NCBI GenBank assembly: GCA_964511405.1
Contig: CAZEFK010000119.1
Span: 1-23,124, forward strand
Length of the DNA: 23,124 bases
Direction of reading: 5' to 3'
From: CAZEFK01 sp964511405
Lineage (GTDB): Bacteria; Pseudomonadota; Alphaproteobacteria; Elsterales; Elsteraceae
In this document: piece after piece, positions 7,720-14,680 of the stretch
Numbering within the stretch: the first letter of the stretch is position 1
Layout: the number at the start of each line of letters is the position of its first letter
Made by a program: the position numbers and the translations under genes
Notes under the pieces: model-generated
The model's input: the letters and a program-made list of their open reading frames with translations, nothing else
Databases searched by the model: none
What the model was told of the DNA's origin: nothing

Positions 7720-8900
7720 GCGGCGCGGACCAGAAGGCCGTCGCGCAGCAGCCGGCGGGCCAGCACCAGGCGCTCGGCGTCGTCCAGGTCGCCGGGCAGG
7801 CTGCGCGGGGCGACCGGCGGCCCGGCCAGGAGTGCGGCGACCGCCGCCGCCGTAAAGGCCGGCATCCGGATCTCGCAGCCATTGGCCAACAGCGTCAGCG
7901 ACTCGCCGGACACCGACAGCCGCCAGATCAGGTCCGGCCGCGGCTGCAGCGGGGTGTCGAGCGCCAGCGCCGCGGCGCCCAGGCGCTCGGCCAAATGGCC
8001 CGCCAGGGCCGGGCTGCGCTGGGCGATGAAGCAGTCGATCATGCGATCGAGGGCGGCGTCGACCCGCTCCGGCTCTCGCTGCAGCTCGGCCAGCAGGCCG
8101 GTGAAGGCGGTGCGCAGCGCCGTCCGGTCATAGTCGGGCGCCGCGAACCCGGCCGGCAGGTTGCGCCGCAATGCGGGCCGGTCCAAGCAGGCCGCGGCGA
8201 CCGCATCAAGCATCAGCTCGGCCCAGGTCTTGCCCAGGAGGCCGAAGGTGATGTGCAGCGACAGGCGGTCGGTCGAGCGGGCATCGTGCATGACCCCGCG
8301 CGGGCAGTAGAACAGGTCGCCGGCGGCCAGGGTGAAGCGGTCGGTGAGCGCGCCTGGCCGGTCGCGGTCGCGGTCGAAACCCTGGCCCGGCAGCGGCAGC
8401 GCGAGGCAGGTGTCGTAGACCGACCACTCCTTGGTGCCGTCCACCTGCAGCACGAACACGTCGTGGGTGTCATAATGGGTGCGGAAGCACTGGGCGCCCG
8501 GCGGGGTCAGATAGACATTGGTCTGGAACGGCATGCCGAAGCGGTGCTCGGCGGCCCGGCACAGCGCCGCCAGCGACGGCAGCTGGCGCTCCAGATGGTT
8601 GACCACCACGGTCGCGCCCTCGGCCAGCCGCCGATAGAGGCGGGCGGCATCGATGCGGTCGTCGGGACCGACATAGTCGGCGCTGGGCACATCGGTCTCG
8701 TGCTGCACCATGACCACGTCGGGATATCTGGCAACCCCGGACATGAGATAGCGGTCCAGCCGGTCGAGGGTCAGCAGGCCGCCATAGAAGTCCGGCTGGC
8801 CGCGGGCAATGCGCAGCGGCCGCTGCTCATAGTGCTCGGCGAAGAAATGCTCCGCCGGGACCGGCGCGATCAGATCCTCGAACGCGACATGATCGGTCAT
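7716..8900 (-). CDS. JmjC/cupin-4 family 2-oxoglutarate oxygenase (ribosomal-oxygenase-like), first paralogue
   Basis: A 394-residue paralogue of the next gene, of nearly identical length and layout. It probably hydroxylates a side chain of a peptide or protein using Fe(II), oxygen and 2-oxoglutarate. The iron ligands H142 and D144 (RTHYDTHDVFVLQ) and H205 (YCPRGVMHDAR) are intact, and K157 (GTKEW) is the likely 2-oxoglutarate contact. The N-terminus starts MTDHVAFEDLIAPVPAEHFFAEHYEQRP, matching the paralogue, so ATG 8900 is the start. The frame is open further upstream to 9068, but that part is a low-complexity Pro/Thr/Arg stretch antisense-like in composition and overlaps the peptide gene. 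There is no good ribosome site: only GGGA at 8913-8910, partly buried in the foot of the hairpin between this gene and the peptide gene, so translation may depend on that structure. Between the pair, residues lining the pocket may differ enough for distinct target residues. Confidence 0.85.
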   Translation of the reverse strand: MTDHVAFEDLIAPVPAEHFFAEHYEQRPLRIARGQPDFYGGLLTLDRLDRYLMSGVARYPDVVMVQHETDVPSADYVGPDDRIDAARLYRRLAEGATVVVNHLERQLPSLAALCRAAEHRFGMPFQTNVYLTPPGAQCFRTHYDTHDVFVLQVDGTKEWSVYDTCLALPLPGQGFDRDRDRPGALTDRFTLAAGDLFYCPRGVMHDARSTDRLSLHITFGLLGKTWAELMLDAVAAACLDRPALRRNLPAGFAAPDYDRTALRTAFTGLLAELQREPERVDAALDRMIDCFIAQRSPALAGHLAERLGAAALALDTPLQPRPDLIWRLSVSGESLTLLANGCEIRMPAFTAAAVAALLAGPPVAPRSLPGDLDDAERLVLARRLLRDGLLVRAA

Positions 8901-8911
8901 CGCCAGGGGTC

Positions 8912-8937
8912 CCGAGCGGCGGCAGACCGCCGCTCGG
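8912..8937 (-). terminator. Strong hairpin between the peptide gene and the first hydroxylase gene (attenuator or mRNA stabiliser)
   Basis: The arms CCGAGCGGCGG (8912-8922) and CCGCCGCTCGG (8927-8937) pair perfectly over 11 bp around a CAGA loop. No T-run follows on either strand, so full intrinsic termination is doubtful. It lies 9 bp after the peptide stop and 11 bp before the hydroxylase ATG on the transcribed strand. Such a placement would let the small peptide be made in excess of its enzymes, by partial termination or by protecting the 3' end of a processed message. Confidence 0.6.
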
Positions 8938-8946
8938 CTTGCCCGG

Positions 8947-9177
8947 TCAGTCGTTGTCGGTGCTGGGGCGGCGATCGTTGGAGTCGTTGTCGTAGGTGTT
9001 GGCCTTGTCGCTCGCGGCATGGGCGGGTTTGGCCGCAGCAACGACGCCGATGGCAAGCGCGGCAGCACCGAGCCCGAGACCGGTCGCGCTCAGCAGCGAC
9101 CGGCGGCTGACCGCACGATCGGTGACGATATCCGCGTCGCTCAGGGTCTTGCGGAGCTTGGGGGGCTGATCAGGCAT
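8947..9177 (-). CDS. Small Tat-signal peptide with a short Asp/Asn-rich mature region; candidate substrate of the adjacent hydroxylases
   Basis: A 76-residue protein I do not recognise. Residues 1-23 form a polar leader-like stretch, S24-R25-R26-S27-L28-L29 is a twin-arginine motif, 31-49 is a hydrophobic Ala/Gly/Leu segment, and A52-H53-A54 is a signal peptidase site. The predicted mature part is residues 55-76, only 22 long, with six Asp and four Asn (including DND at 63-65 and again at 74-76), one Tyr, and an Arg pair (69-70). It has no Cys. It sits directly before two oxygenases of a family that hydroxylates Arg, His, Asn or Asp. ATG 9177 is chosen because the promoter-like TTGACA lies just upstream; earlier in-frame starts are ATG 9216, ATG 9213 and TTG 9228, which only lengthen the leader. 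Alternatives: a small Tat-targeted accessory protein like those near formate dehydrogenases, or an envelope peptide unrelated to its neighbours. Confidence 0.75.
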   Translation of the reverse strand: MPDQPPKLRKTLSDADIVTDRAVSRRSLLSATGLGLGAAALAIGVVAAAKPAHAASDKANTYDNDSNDRRPSTDND

Positions 9178-9206
9178 GGCTGCATTCCGTGTGGAAGAGA
9201 CGTCGG

Positions 9207-9235
9207 ACGACATCATCTTATCTGCCAAATGTCAA
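9207..9235 (-). promoter_or_regulatory. Possible promoter for the peptide/hydroxylase operon
   Basis: A perfect TTGACA -35 hexamer (9235-9230, minus strand) lies in a short AT-rich island (about 9211-9256) that stands out from the GC-rich surroundings. The hexamer at 17-bp spacing, TGTCGT (9212-9207), is a poor -10 match. If used, transcription would start near 9200, after the earlier start codons, which favours ATG 9177. Confidence 0.3.
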
Positions 9236-9266
9236 TTTTTCTCAGACAAGCTGTGTAGACCGTCGT

Positions 9267-10574
9267 TCACACTCGACCGGCCGCTGCCGGCAGCGCTCCG
9301 AGATCGGCGGCGACCCGCGCCACGACCGCCGCCCAGTCGCCGGGCCGGTCCTGGCGGTAGATCCTGAGGGACGGATACCAGGGGCTGTCGTCCCGGCCCT
9401 GCAGCCAGCGCCAGCAGCCGTCGAAGCGCGACAGCATCCACACCGGCTTGCCCATGGCGCCGGCCAGGTGCACGACCGCGGTGTCGACGGCGATCACCAG
9501 GTCCAGGTTGGCGATGACGGCGGCGGTCTCGGCGAAATCGGCAAGGTCGAGGCTCAGGTCCAGAATTGGGTGGCCCGCCGCCTCGGCCGCAGCGGCGCCG
9601 ACCTGCAACGACACCCAGCTCGGCCCCGGACGCCGCAGCAGCGGCGCCAGCTCGGCCAGCGCGATGGACCGGCGCCGGTCGACAGCGGCGCGGTCGGGAT
9701 CGTCCGGCCGCGGGTCGCCGGCCCAGGCGATGCCGGCGCGCCACCCGGGCGCCGCGGTGTCCAGGCGCTGCGCCCAACGCGCCACTGCCGCCGGATCGGC
9801 CCGGATATAGGGCGTGACGGCGGGAATCCGATCCAGGGTGGTGCCAAACAGCCCCGGCAGGCTCATCATCGGCACATAGGCGTCAATCGGCGGGAGGTCC
9901 TCGAATCCGCCGACCACAATCCCGAGCCCGGGCTGGGTTGCGAGCAGCCGCGCCAGGGCCGGCCACACCTTCACCACCGCCCGCGCCCCCGCCGCCGCCA
10001 GCATCGGCAGGTAGCGGACGAACTGCAGGATGTCGCCATGGCCCTGTTCGCCGTGCACCAGGAGCGTCCGCCCCGCGATCGGCTCGCCGCGCCACGGCAT
10101 CATCGGCGGTCCGATCCGCCCGGGCCAGGTGAACGCAACCTCGGCGCCGGCCGGTGCATGCAGCTTGAGCCGCCACTCGTAGGCCGGCCAGCCGCGCGCA
10201 AAATCGCCCAGGGCCAGCAGCACCAGCGCGCGCTCGAATTGGGCCCGGGCGTGGCTGGGGTCGCGGTCGACGGCACGGTCGTAGGCGGCCAGCGCCTCGG
10301 GCAGCCGTTGCGCGCGATGCAGCGCCCGTCCATGGGCCACGTGAATATCGGCGTGGTCGGGGACCAGCGCGGCGGCGCGGGCGAGCGCCGCGACCGCCTC
10401 GCCGACGCGGTCGCGGCTCAGCATCGCCGTCCCCAGACCGAAGGCCAGCAGCCCGTGGTCCGGGGCCTGCCCGGCCGCAGCCCCGTAGCAGGCGATGGCG
10501 TCGTCATGGCGGCCATGGGCCCACAGCGCATCGCCGCGCGCCACCAGCGCCTGGGTATCCGCATCCAGGGTCAT
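9267..10574 (-). CDS. TPR-repeat glycosyltransferase (GT-B, GT9-like C-terminal domain)
   Basis: A 435-residue protein with about four tetratricopeptide repeats at residues 8-140 (for example ALWAHGRHDDAIACYGAAAGQAPDH and RALHRAQRLPEALAAYDRAVDRDPSH), followed by WPAYEWRLKL and a glycosyltransferase domain. The latter shows TLLVHGEQGHGDILQFVRYLP, AGIAWAGDPRPD, RRRSIALAELAPLL, VSLQVG, and the donor-site block DLVIAVDTAVVHLAGAMGKPVWMLS with the closing CWRWLQGRDDSPWYPSLRIYRQ. These are standard for the abundant proteobacterial TPR-glycosyltransferases whose acceptors are mostly unknown. It is co-directional with the peptide gene, ending 89 bp before its ATG, so it could share transcription or be independent. 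In TPR transferases the repeats often bind polypeptide acceptors, which makes a peptide or protein acceptor conceivable but unproven here. Confidence 0.85.
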   Translation of the reverse strand: MTLDADTQALVARGDALWAHGRHDDAIACYGAAAGQAPDHGLLAFGLGTAMLSRDRVGEAVAALARAAALVPDHADIHVAHGRALHRAQRLPEALAAYDRAVDRDPSHARAQFERALVLLALGDFARGWPAYEWRLKLHAPAGAEVAFTWPGRIGPPMMPWRGEPIAGRTLLVHGEQGHGDILQFVRYLPMLAAAGARAVVKVWPALARLLATQPGLGIVVGGFEDLPPIDAYVPMMSLPGLFGTTLDRIPAVTPYIRADPAAVARWAQRLDTAAPGWRAGIAWAGDPRPDDPDRAAVDRRRSIALAELAPLLRRPGPSWVSLQVGAAAAEAAGHPILDLSLDLADFAETAAVIANLDLVIAVDTAVVHLAGAMGKPVWMLSRFDGCWRWLQGRDDSPWYPSLRIYRQDRPGDWAAVVARVAADLGALPAAAGRV

Positions 10575-10652
10575 GGCGCCGGACCATAGACGCGGGGCCG
10601 CCCGCCTTCAAAGGGACTGGTGGTAGCGGGACCGCTCCGATACACCAGAGCC

Positions 10653-12722
10653 ATGGCCGAAGACCTGCCCGGGGTGCGGATCGGCCGATCCGCCTGCCCC
10701 CACGACTGCCCGTCGACCTGCGCGCTCGAGGTCGAGATCCTGGGCTCGAACCGCATCGGCCGCGTGCATGGCGCCGCGGCCAACAGCTACACCGCCGGCG
10801 TGGTCTGCGCGAAGGTCGCGCGCTATGCCGAGCGGATCCACCATCCCGATCGCGTGACCAGACCGCTGCTGCGCACCGGGCCGAAGGGCTCCGGGCAGTT
10901 CCGCGAGATCGGCTGGGACGAGGCGCTGGACCGCATCGCCGACCAGTTCCGAACCGTGGCCGCCCGGCATGGCAGCGAAGCGGTGTGGCCCTACTACTAT
11001 GCCGGCACCATGGGCCTGGTGCAGCGCGACGGCATCAACCGGCTGCGCCATGCGCTGCGCTACAGCGGCCAGAAGACCACCATCTGCACCGGCCTGGTCG
11101 AGCCGGGCTGGCTGGCCGGCACCGGCCGCCATGCCGGGCCCGACCCGCGCGAGATGGCCAAGTCGGACCTGATCGTGATGTGGGGCGGCAACCCGGTCGG
11201 GACCCAGGTCAACGTCATGACCCACATCCAGCGGGCGCGGAAGGAGCGCGGCGCCCGGCTGGTGGTGGTCGACCCCTACCGCACCGGCACCGCGGCGGCG
11301 GCCGACCAACATCTGGCCCTGCGCCCCGGCACCGACGGCGCGCTGGCCTGCGCGATCATGCACATCGCCTTCCGCGACGGCTATGCCGACCGCGTCTACA
11401 TGGCCCGCTACGCCGACGACCCGGCTGGGCTGGAGGCCCACCTCGCCAGCCGCGGCCCGGCCTGGGCCGAGGCGATCACCGGCCTCGACGCCGACACCAT
11501 CGAAGCCTTCGCCCGTGACTACTGCCGCACCGACCGCGCCTTCATCCGCGTCGGCTATGGCTTTTCACGCTCGCGCAACGGCGCCCACAACGTCCATGCC
11601 GTCAGCTGTCTGCCGACGGTCACCGGCAAGTGGCTCCACGAAGGCGGCGGCGCTTTCTGGGCCAACCGCGCCATCTACGGCCTCGACCGCAGCCTGATCC
11701 AGGGCACGCCGGATCCGTCGGTGCGGGTTCTGGACATGAGCCGGATCGGGCCGGTGCTGACCGGCGACCGGCGCGACCTGGGCGACGGCCCGCCCGTCCA
11801 CGCCATGCTGGTGCAGAGCTGCAACCCGGCGCTGGTGGCGCCGGACAGCGGCCGGGTGCTGGCCGGATTCGCGCGCGACGACCTGTTCGTTGCCGTGCAC
11901 GACCAGTTCCTGACCGACACCGCCAAACGCGCCGACATCGTGCTGCCGGCGACCATGTTCCTGGAGCATGACGACCTCTACACCGCCGGCGGCCATTCCC
12001 ATGGCCAAGTCGGCCTCAAGCTGGTCGAACCGCCGGGCGAGTGCCGCTCCAACCATGAGGTGATCGAGGCGCTGGCCCAGCGGCTGGGCGCCACCGGCCC
12101 CGGCTTCGGCCTGACCGCGCGCGACCTGGTCGACGCGACCCTGGCGCGCTCGGGCTGGCCCGATAGCGCGGCGCTGGCCGAGGCCGGCTGGCTCGACCGC
12201 CAGGGCGATTTCGCGTCCAGCCACTTCCTCGGCGGCTTCGGCCACCCCGACGGCCGCTTCCGGTTCCGGCCGGACTGGGCGGCGCTCGGGCCGTCGGGCG
12301 CCGACATGCCGGCCTGGCCCGACCATTTCGCGGCGATCGACGCGGCCGATGCGCGCCGGCCGTTCCGGATGGTCACCGCCCCCGCGCGCCAGTTCCTCAA
12401 TTCCACCTTCACCGAGACCCCGAGCTCGCGGCGGCGCGAGGGCCGGCCGACCGCCCTGCTCAACGCCGCCGATCTCGCCCGCCTGGGCGTCGCCGAGGGC
12501 GAGCTGGTGGTGCTGGGCAACGACCAGGGCGAGGTAGCGCTGCACGCCAAGGCGGCCGACGGCCAGCAGCTGGGCGTCGTGGTGGTCGAGAGCATCTGGC
12601 CGCACGACGCCTTCGTCGGCGGCGTCGGGATCAACCTGCTGACCAGCGCCGATGCCGGCTATCCCAATGGCGGTGCGGTGTTCCACGACACCGCAGTGTG
12701 GGTGCGGCCGTGGACGCCGTGA
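10653..12722 (+). CDS. Molybdopterin-dependent oxidoreductase, DMSO reductase family, with N-terminal [4Fe-4S] site
   Basis: This 689-residue enzyme has the N-terminal iron-sulfur site C15, C19, C23 and C52 (SACPHDCPSTCALEVE...VVCAKVARYAERIHHPDR), then the molybdopterin domains (GGNPVGTQVNVMTHIQRARKERGARLVVVDPYRT; VQSCNPALVAPDSGRVLAGF; DIVLPATMFLEHDDLYTAGGHSHGQ). A C-terminal dinucleotide-binding barrel follows (RQFLNSTFTETPSSRRREGRPTALLNAADL to GGAVFHDTAVWV). It has no Tat motif, so it should be cytoplasmic. The substrate is unknown, and I cannot place the molybdenum ligand with confidence. ATG 10653 is preferred over GTG 10620, whose extra 11 residues have no family character; the ribosome site is weak. 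The stop overlaps the cytidine deaminase GTG as GTGA, so it is translationally coupled to nucleoside catabolism genes, which suggests but does not prove a base- or nucleoside-related substrate. Confidence 0.88.
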   Translation: MAEDLPGVRIGRSACPHDCPSTCALEVEILGSNRIGRVHGAAANSYTAGVVCAKVARYAERIHHPDRVTRPLLRTGPKGSGQFREIGWDEALDRIADQFRTVAARHGSEAVWPYYYAGTMGLVQRDGINRLRHALRYSGQKTTICTGLVEPGWLAGTGRHAGPDPREMAKSDLIVMWGGNPVGTQVNVMTHIQRARKERGARLVVVDPYRTGTAAAADQHLALRPGTDGALACAIMHIAFRDGYADRVYMARYADDPAGLEAHLASRGPAWAEAITGLDADTIEAFARDYCRTDRAFIRVGYGFSRSRNGAHNVHAVSCLPTVTGKWLHEGGGAFWANRAIYGLDRSLIQGTPDPSVRVLDMSRIGPVLTGDRRDLGDGPPVHAMLVQSCNPALVAPDSGRVLAGFARDDLFVAVHDQFLTDTAKRADIVLPATMFLEHDDLYTAGGHSHGQVGLKLVEPPGECRSNHEVIEALAQRLGATGPGFGLTARDLVDATLARSGWPDSAALAEAGWLDRQGDFASSHFLGGFGHPDGRFRFRPDWAALGPSGADMPAWPDHFAAIDAADARRPFRMVTAPARQFLNSTFTETPSSRRREGRPTALLNAADLARLGVAEGELVVLGNDQGEVALHAKAADGQQLGVVVVESIWPHDAFVGGVGINLLTSADAGYPNGGAVFHDTAVWVRPWTP

Positions 12723-13114
12723 GCGGGACGCTGCTGGCGCAGGCCCGCGCGGCGCGGGACAACGCCTACGCGCCCTATTCGCGGTTTCCGGTCGGCGCCA
12801 GCCTGCTCAGCGACGGCGGCCGGACCTATGCCGGCGCCAATGTCGAGAACGCCGCCTATCCCCAGGGCCAGTGCGCCGAAGCCTCGGCCATCGGCGCCAT
12901 GGTGGCCGCCGGCGATCGGCGGATCCGGGCGGTCCTGGTGGTCGCCGGGGGACCCGAGCCGTGCCCGCCCTGCGGCGGCTGCCGGCAGCGCCTGGCCGAG
13001 TTCGCCGACCGCGACACGCCGGTGCATCTGGCGACCGCCGACGCCGGCATCGTCCGCACCGTCACCCTGGGCGAGCTGCTGCCGCTGGCCTTCGGCCCGG
13101 TCAACCTGCCATGA
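12719..13114 (+). CDS. cdd: Cytidine deaminase
   Basis: A 131-residue tetrameric-type cytidine deaminase that converts cytidine and deoxycytidine to uridine and deoxyuridine. The zinc site is complete: C52 and catalytic E54 (NVENAAYPQGQCAEASAIGAM), C82 and C85 (EPCPPCGGCRQRLAEF). AYAPYSRFPVGA at about 17-28 is the family's substrate-binding opening. The start is GTG 12719, which overlaps the previous stop as GTGA and gives MSGTLLAQARAARDNAYAPYS, close to the usual N-terminus; GTGs at 12710 and 12698 would add 3 or 7 residues. The stop overlaps the phosphorylase ATG as ATGA. In the operon its deoxyuridine product feeds the pyrimidine phosphorylase gene at the end. Confidence 0.95.
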   Translation: MSGTLLAQARAARDNAYAPYSRFPVGASLLSDGGRTYAGANVENAAYPQGQCAEASAIGAMVAAGDRRIRAVLVVAGGPEPCPPCGGCRQRLAEFADRDTPVHLATADAGIVRTVTLGELLPLAFGPVNLP

Positions 13115-13932
13115 CCGCCGATCCTGACGCCGCCGCCCGGCGCCTGCGCCAGTGCCTAGGGTCGCGGGCGCCGCGCCTGGCGATCATCCTGGGGACCGGG
13201 CTCGGCGGCCTCGCCGAGCGGCTGGAGGACCCGGTCGCCCTGGACTATGCCGAGCTGGACGGCTTCGCGCGCTCGACTGTGGCCGGCCATGCCGGGCGCT
13301 TCGTCGCGGGGCGGCTGGAGGGCCACGACGTGCTGTGCCTGCAGGGCCGCGTCCATGTCTATGAGGGGCATCCGCCCGGTGCCGTCTTGCCCTTCGTCCG
13401 CACCCTCAAGCGCTTGGACATCGCGACGCTGCTCGCGACCAATGCCGCCGGTTCGCTGCGTCGGGACCTGCGTCCCGGCCGTCTGATGGCGATCGCCGAC
13501 CACATCAACCTGCAGCCCAGTCCGCTGATCGGTCCCAACGACCCGCAGGTCGGCCCGCGCTTCCCGTCGCTGCGCGACGCCTATGCCCCGCGCCTGCGCC
13601 TGGCGCTGCAGGCGAGCGCCGCCGCGCTGGGCATCGCGCTGGCCGAAGGCGTGTATCTGGCGGTGACCGGCCCGACCTACGAAACTCCCGCCGAGGTCCG
13701 GGCGTTCCGGAGCCTGGGCGCTGATGTCGTGGGCATGTCGACGGTACCGGAAATCATCGCCGCGCGTCATTGCGGACTCGCCTGCGCCGCCATTTCGGTC
13801 GTGACCAACATGGGCGAGGGCCTGGACGACGGAGACCTCGCCCACGACCATGTGCTGGATGTCGCCGCCGCCGCCGCGCGGGACCTCGACCGCCTGATCC
13901 GCCACGCCGTGCCGGAGTTGACCCGTGCCTGA
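13111..13932 (+). CDS. Purine nucleoside phosphorylase (class II/trimeric, PunA/XapA type)
   Basis: A 273-residue phosphorylase that splits purine nucleosides and phosphate into base and (deoxy)ribose 1-phosphate. Family motifs run in order: phosphate-binding ILGTGLGG (26-33), H60 in AGHAGRF, GRVHVYEGH (79-87), TNAAGSL (110-116), GPTYETPAE (187-195), GMSTVPE (208-214) and VVTNMGEG with N233. The Asn in VTN is the residue that favours 6-oxopurines (inosine, guanosine) in the trimeric class. ATG 13111 overlaps the deaminase stop by 4 nt, and the downstream aldolase start lies inside its last 8 nt. The length is normal for the family. It is not the hexameric DeoD type. Confidence 0.93.
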   Translation: MTADPDAAARRLRQCLGSRAPRLAIILGTGLGGLAERLEDPVALDYAELDGFARSTVAGHAGRFVAGRLEGHDVLCLQGRVHVYEGHPPGAVLPFVRTLKRLDIATLLATNAAGSLRRDLRPGRLMAIADHINLQPSPLIGPNDPQVGPRFPSLRDAYAPRLRLALQASAAALGIALAEGVYLAVTGPTYETPAEVRAFRSLGADVVGMSTVPEIIAARHCGLACAAISVVTNMGEGLDDGDLAHDHVLDVAAAAARDLDRLIRHAVPELTRA

Positions 13933-14680
13933 CGCCGCCGCCGTGGCCCGCCGCGCCATTGCTGTCCTGGACCTGACCGCCCTCGGCGACGCCGAGACCG
14001 AGGCCACCACCGCCGAGCTGTGCGCCCGCGCCCAGACCCCGGTCGGGCCCGTGGCCGCCGTCTGCCTCTGGCCGCGCTGGGTGGCGGTGGCCCGCAGCCG
14101 CCTGCCGCCGGGCATCGAGCTCGCCACCGTGATCAACTTCCCCGCCGGGGCCGCGCCCCAGGCCCAGGTGCTGCACGAGGCGCGCCAAGCGGTGCTGGAC
14201 GGCGCCACCGAGCTCGACCTGGTCTTCCCCTATGCCGCTTTCGCCGCCGGCGACCCGGACGGCCCGCCGGCGCTGGTCGCGGCGGTGCGGCGGGCCGAGC
14301 CGCTGGTGCGCCTCAAGGTGATTCTGGAGACCGGCCGCCTGACCCCGGCCCAGATCGACCAGGCGGCGCATCTGGCGATCACGGCCGGCGCCGACTTCCT
14401 GAAGACCTCGACCGGCAAGGTCCAGCCGCCCGCGACCCTGGAGGCGACCACGCAACTGCTGCGCGCCGCCCAGGCGGCGCCGCGTCCGGTCGGGGTCAAG
14501 CCGGCCGGCGGCATCCGGACCCTGGGCGACGCGGCGGCGTTCCTGGCCCTGGCCGACCATGAAATGGGGCCGCACTGGGTGTCGCCGCGCACCTTCCGCC
14601 TGGGCGCCAGCGCCCTGCTGGACGCTCTGCTGGCCGAGCTCGGCCACGGGCCGGCCAGTGCCGGCACGACCCCTTACTGA
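13925..14680 (+). CDS. deoC: Deoxyribose-phosphate aldolase
   Basis: A 251-residue class I aldolase that cleaves 2-deoxyribose 5-phosphate into glyceraldehyde 3-phosphate and acetaldehyde. The Schiff-base lysine is K160 in GADFLKTSTGK, the assisting lysine is K192 in VGVKPAGGIRT, and D98 in TELDLVFPY matches the catalytic Asp of Escherichia coli DeoC. The layout is closer to the E. coli-type subgroup (about 259 residues) than to the shorter archaeal/Bacillus type. The start is GTG 13925, overlapping the phosphorylase end by 8 nt; the stop TGA shares its A with the next ATG. Its substrate needs a phosphopentomutase (deoB) that is not in this cluster. Confidence 0.94.
   Translation: MPDAAAVARRAIAVLDLTALGDAETEATTAELCARAQTPVGPVAAVCLWPRWVAVARSRLPPGIELATVINFPAGAAPQAQVLHEARQAVLDGATELDLVFPYAAFAAGDPDGPPALVAAVRRAEPLVRLKVILETGRLTPAQIDQAAHLAITAGADFLKTSTGKVQPPATLEATTQLLRAAQAAPRPVGVKPAGGIRTLGDAAAFLALADHEMGPHWVSPRTFRLGASALLDALLAELGHGPASAGTTPY

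Noticed and set aside
8901..9068. N-terminal extension of the first hydroxylase
   Set aside because: It is a Pro/Thr/Arg-rich stretch overlapping the peptide gene and the hairpin, while the family N-terminus starts at ATG 8900.
7995..9110. Plus-strand open frame of 371 codons opposite the first hydroxylase
   Set aside because: The opposite strand carries an intact hydroxylase with its full iron triad; this frame has no recognisable domain and arises from high GC.
8947..9177. Known lanthipeptide, lasso peptide, methanobactin, thiazole/oxazole or sactipeptide precursor
   Set aside because: The mature part has no Cys, and no LanM, YcaO, radical SAM, MNIO/DUF692, asparagine synthetase-like or B1/B2 protein gene is present in the window.
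9178..9228. Longer starts (TTG 9228, ATG 9216, ATG 9213) for the Tat peptide
   Set aside because: Not excluded, but the TTGACA element lies at 9235-9230, so a message from it would begin after these codons; the added leader carries no recognisable motif.
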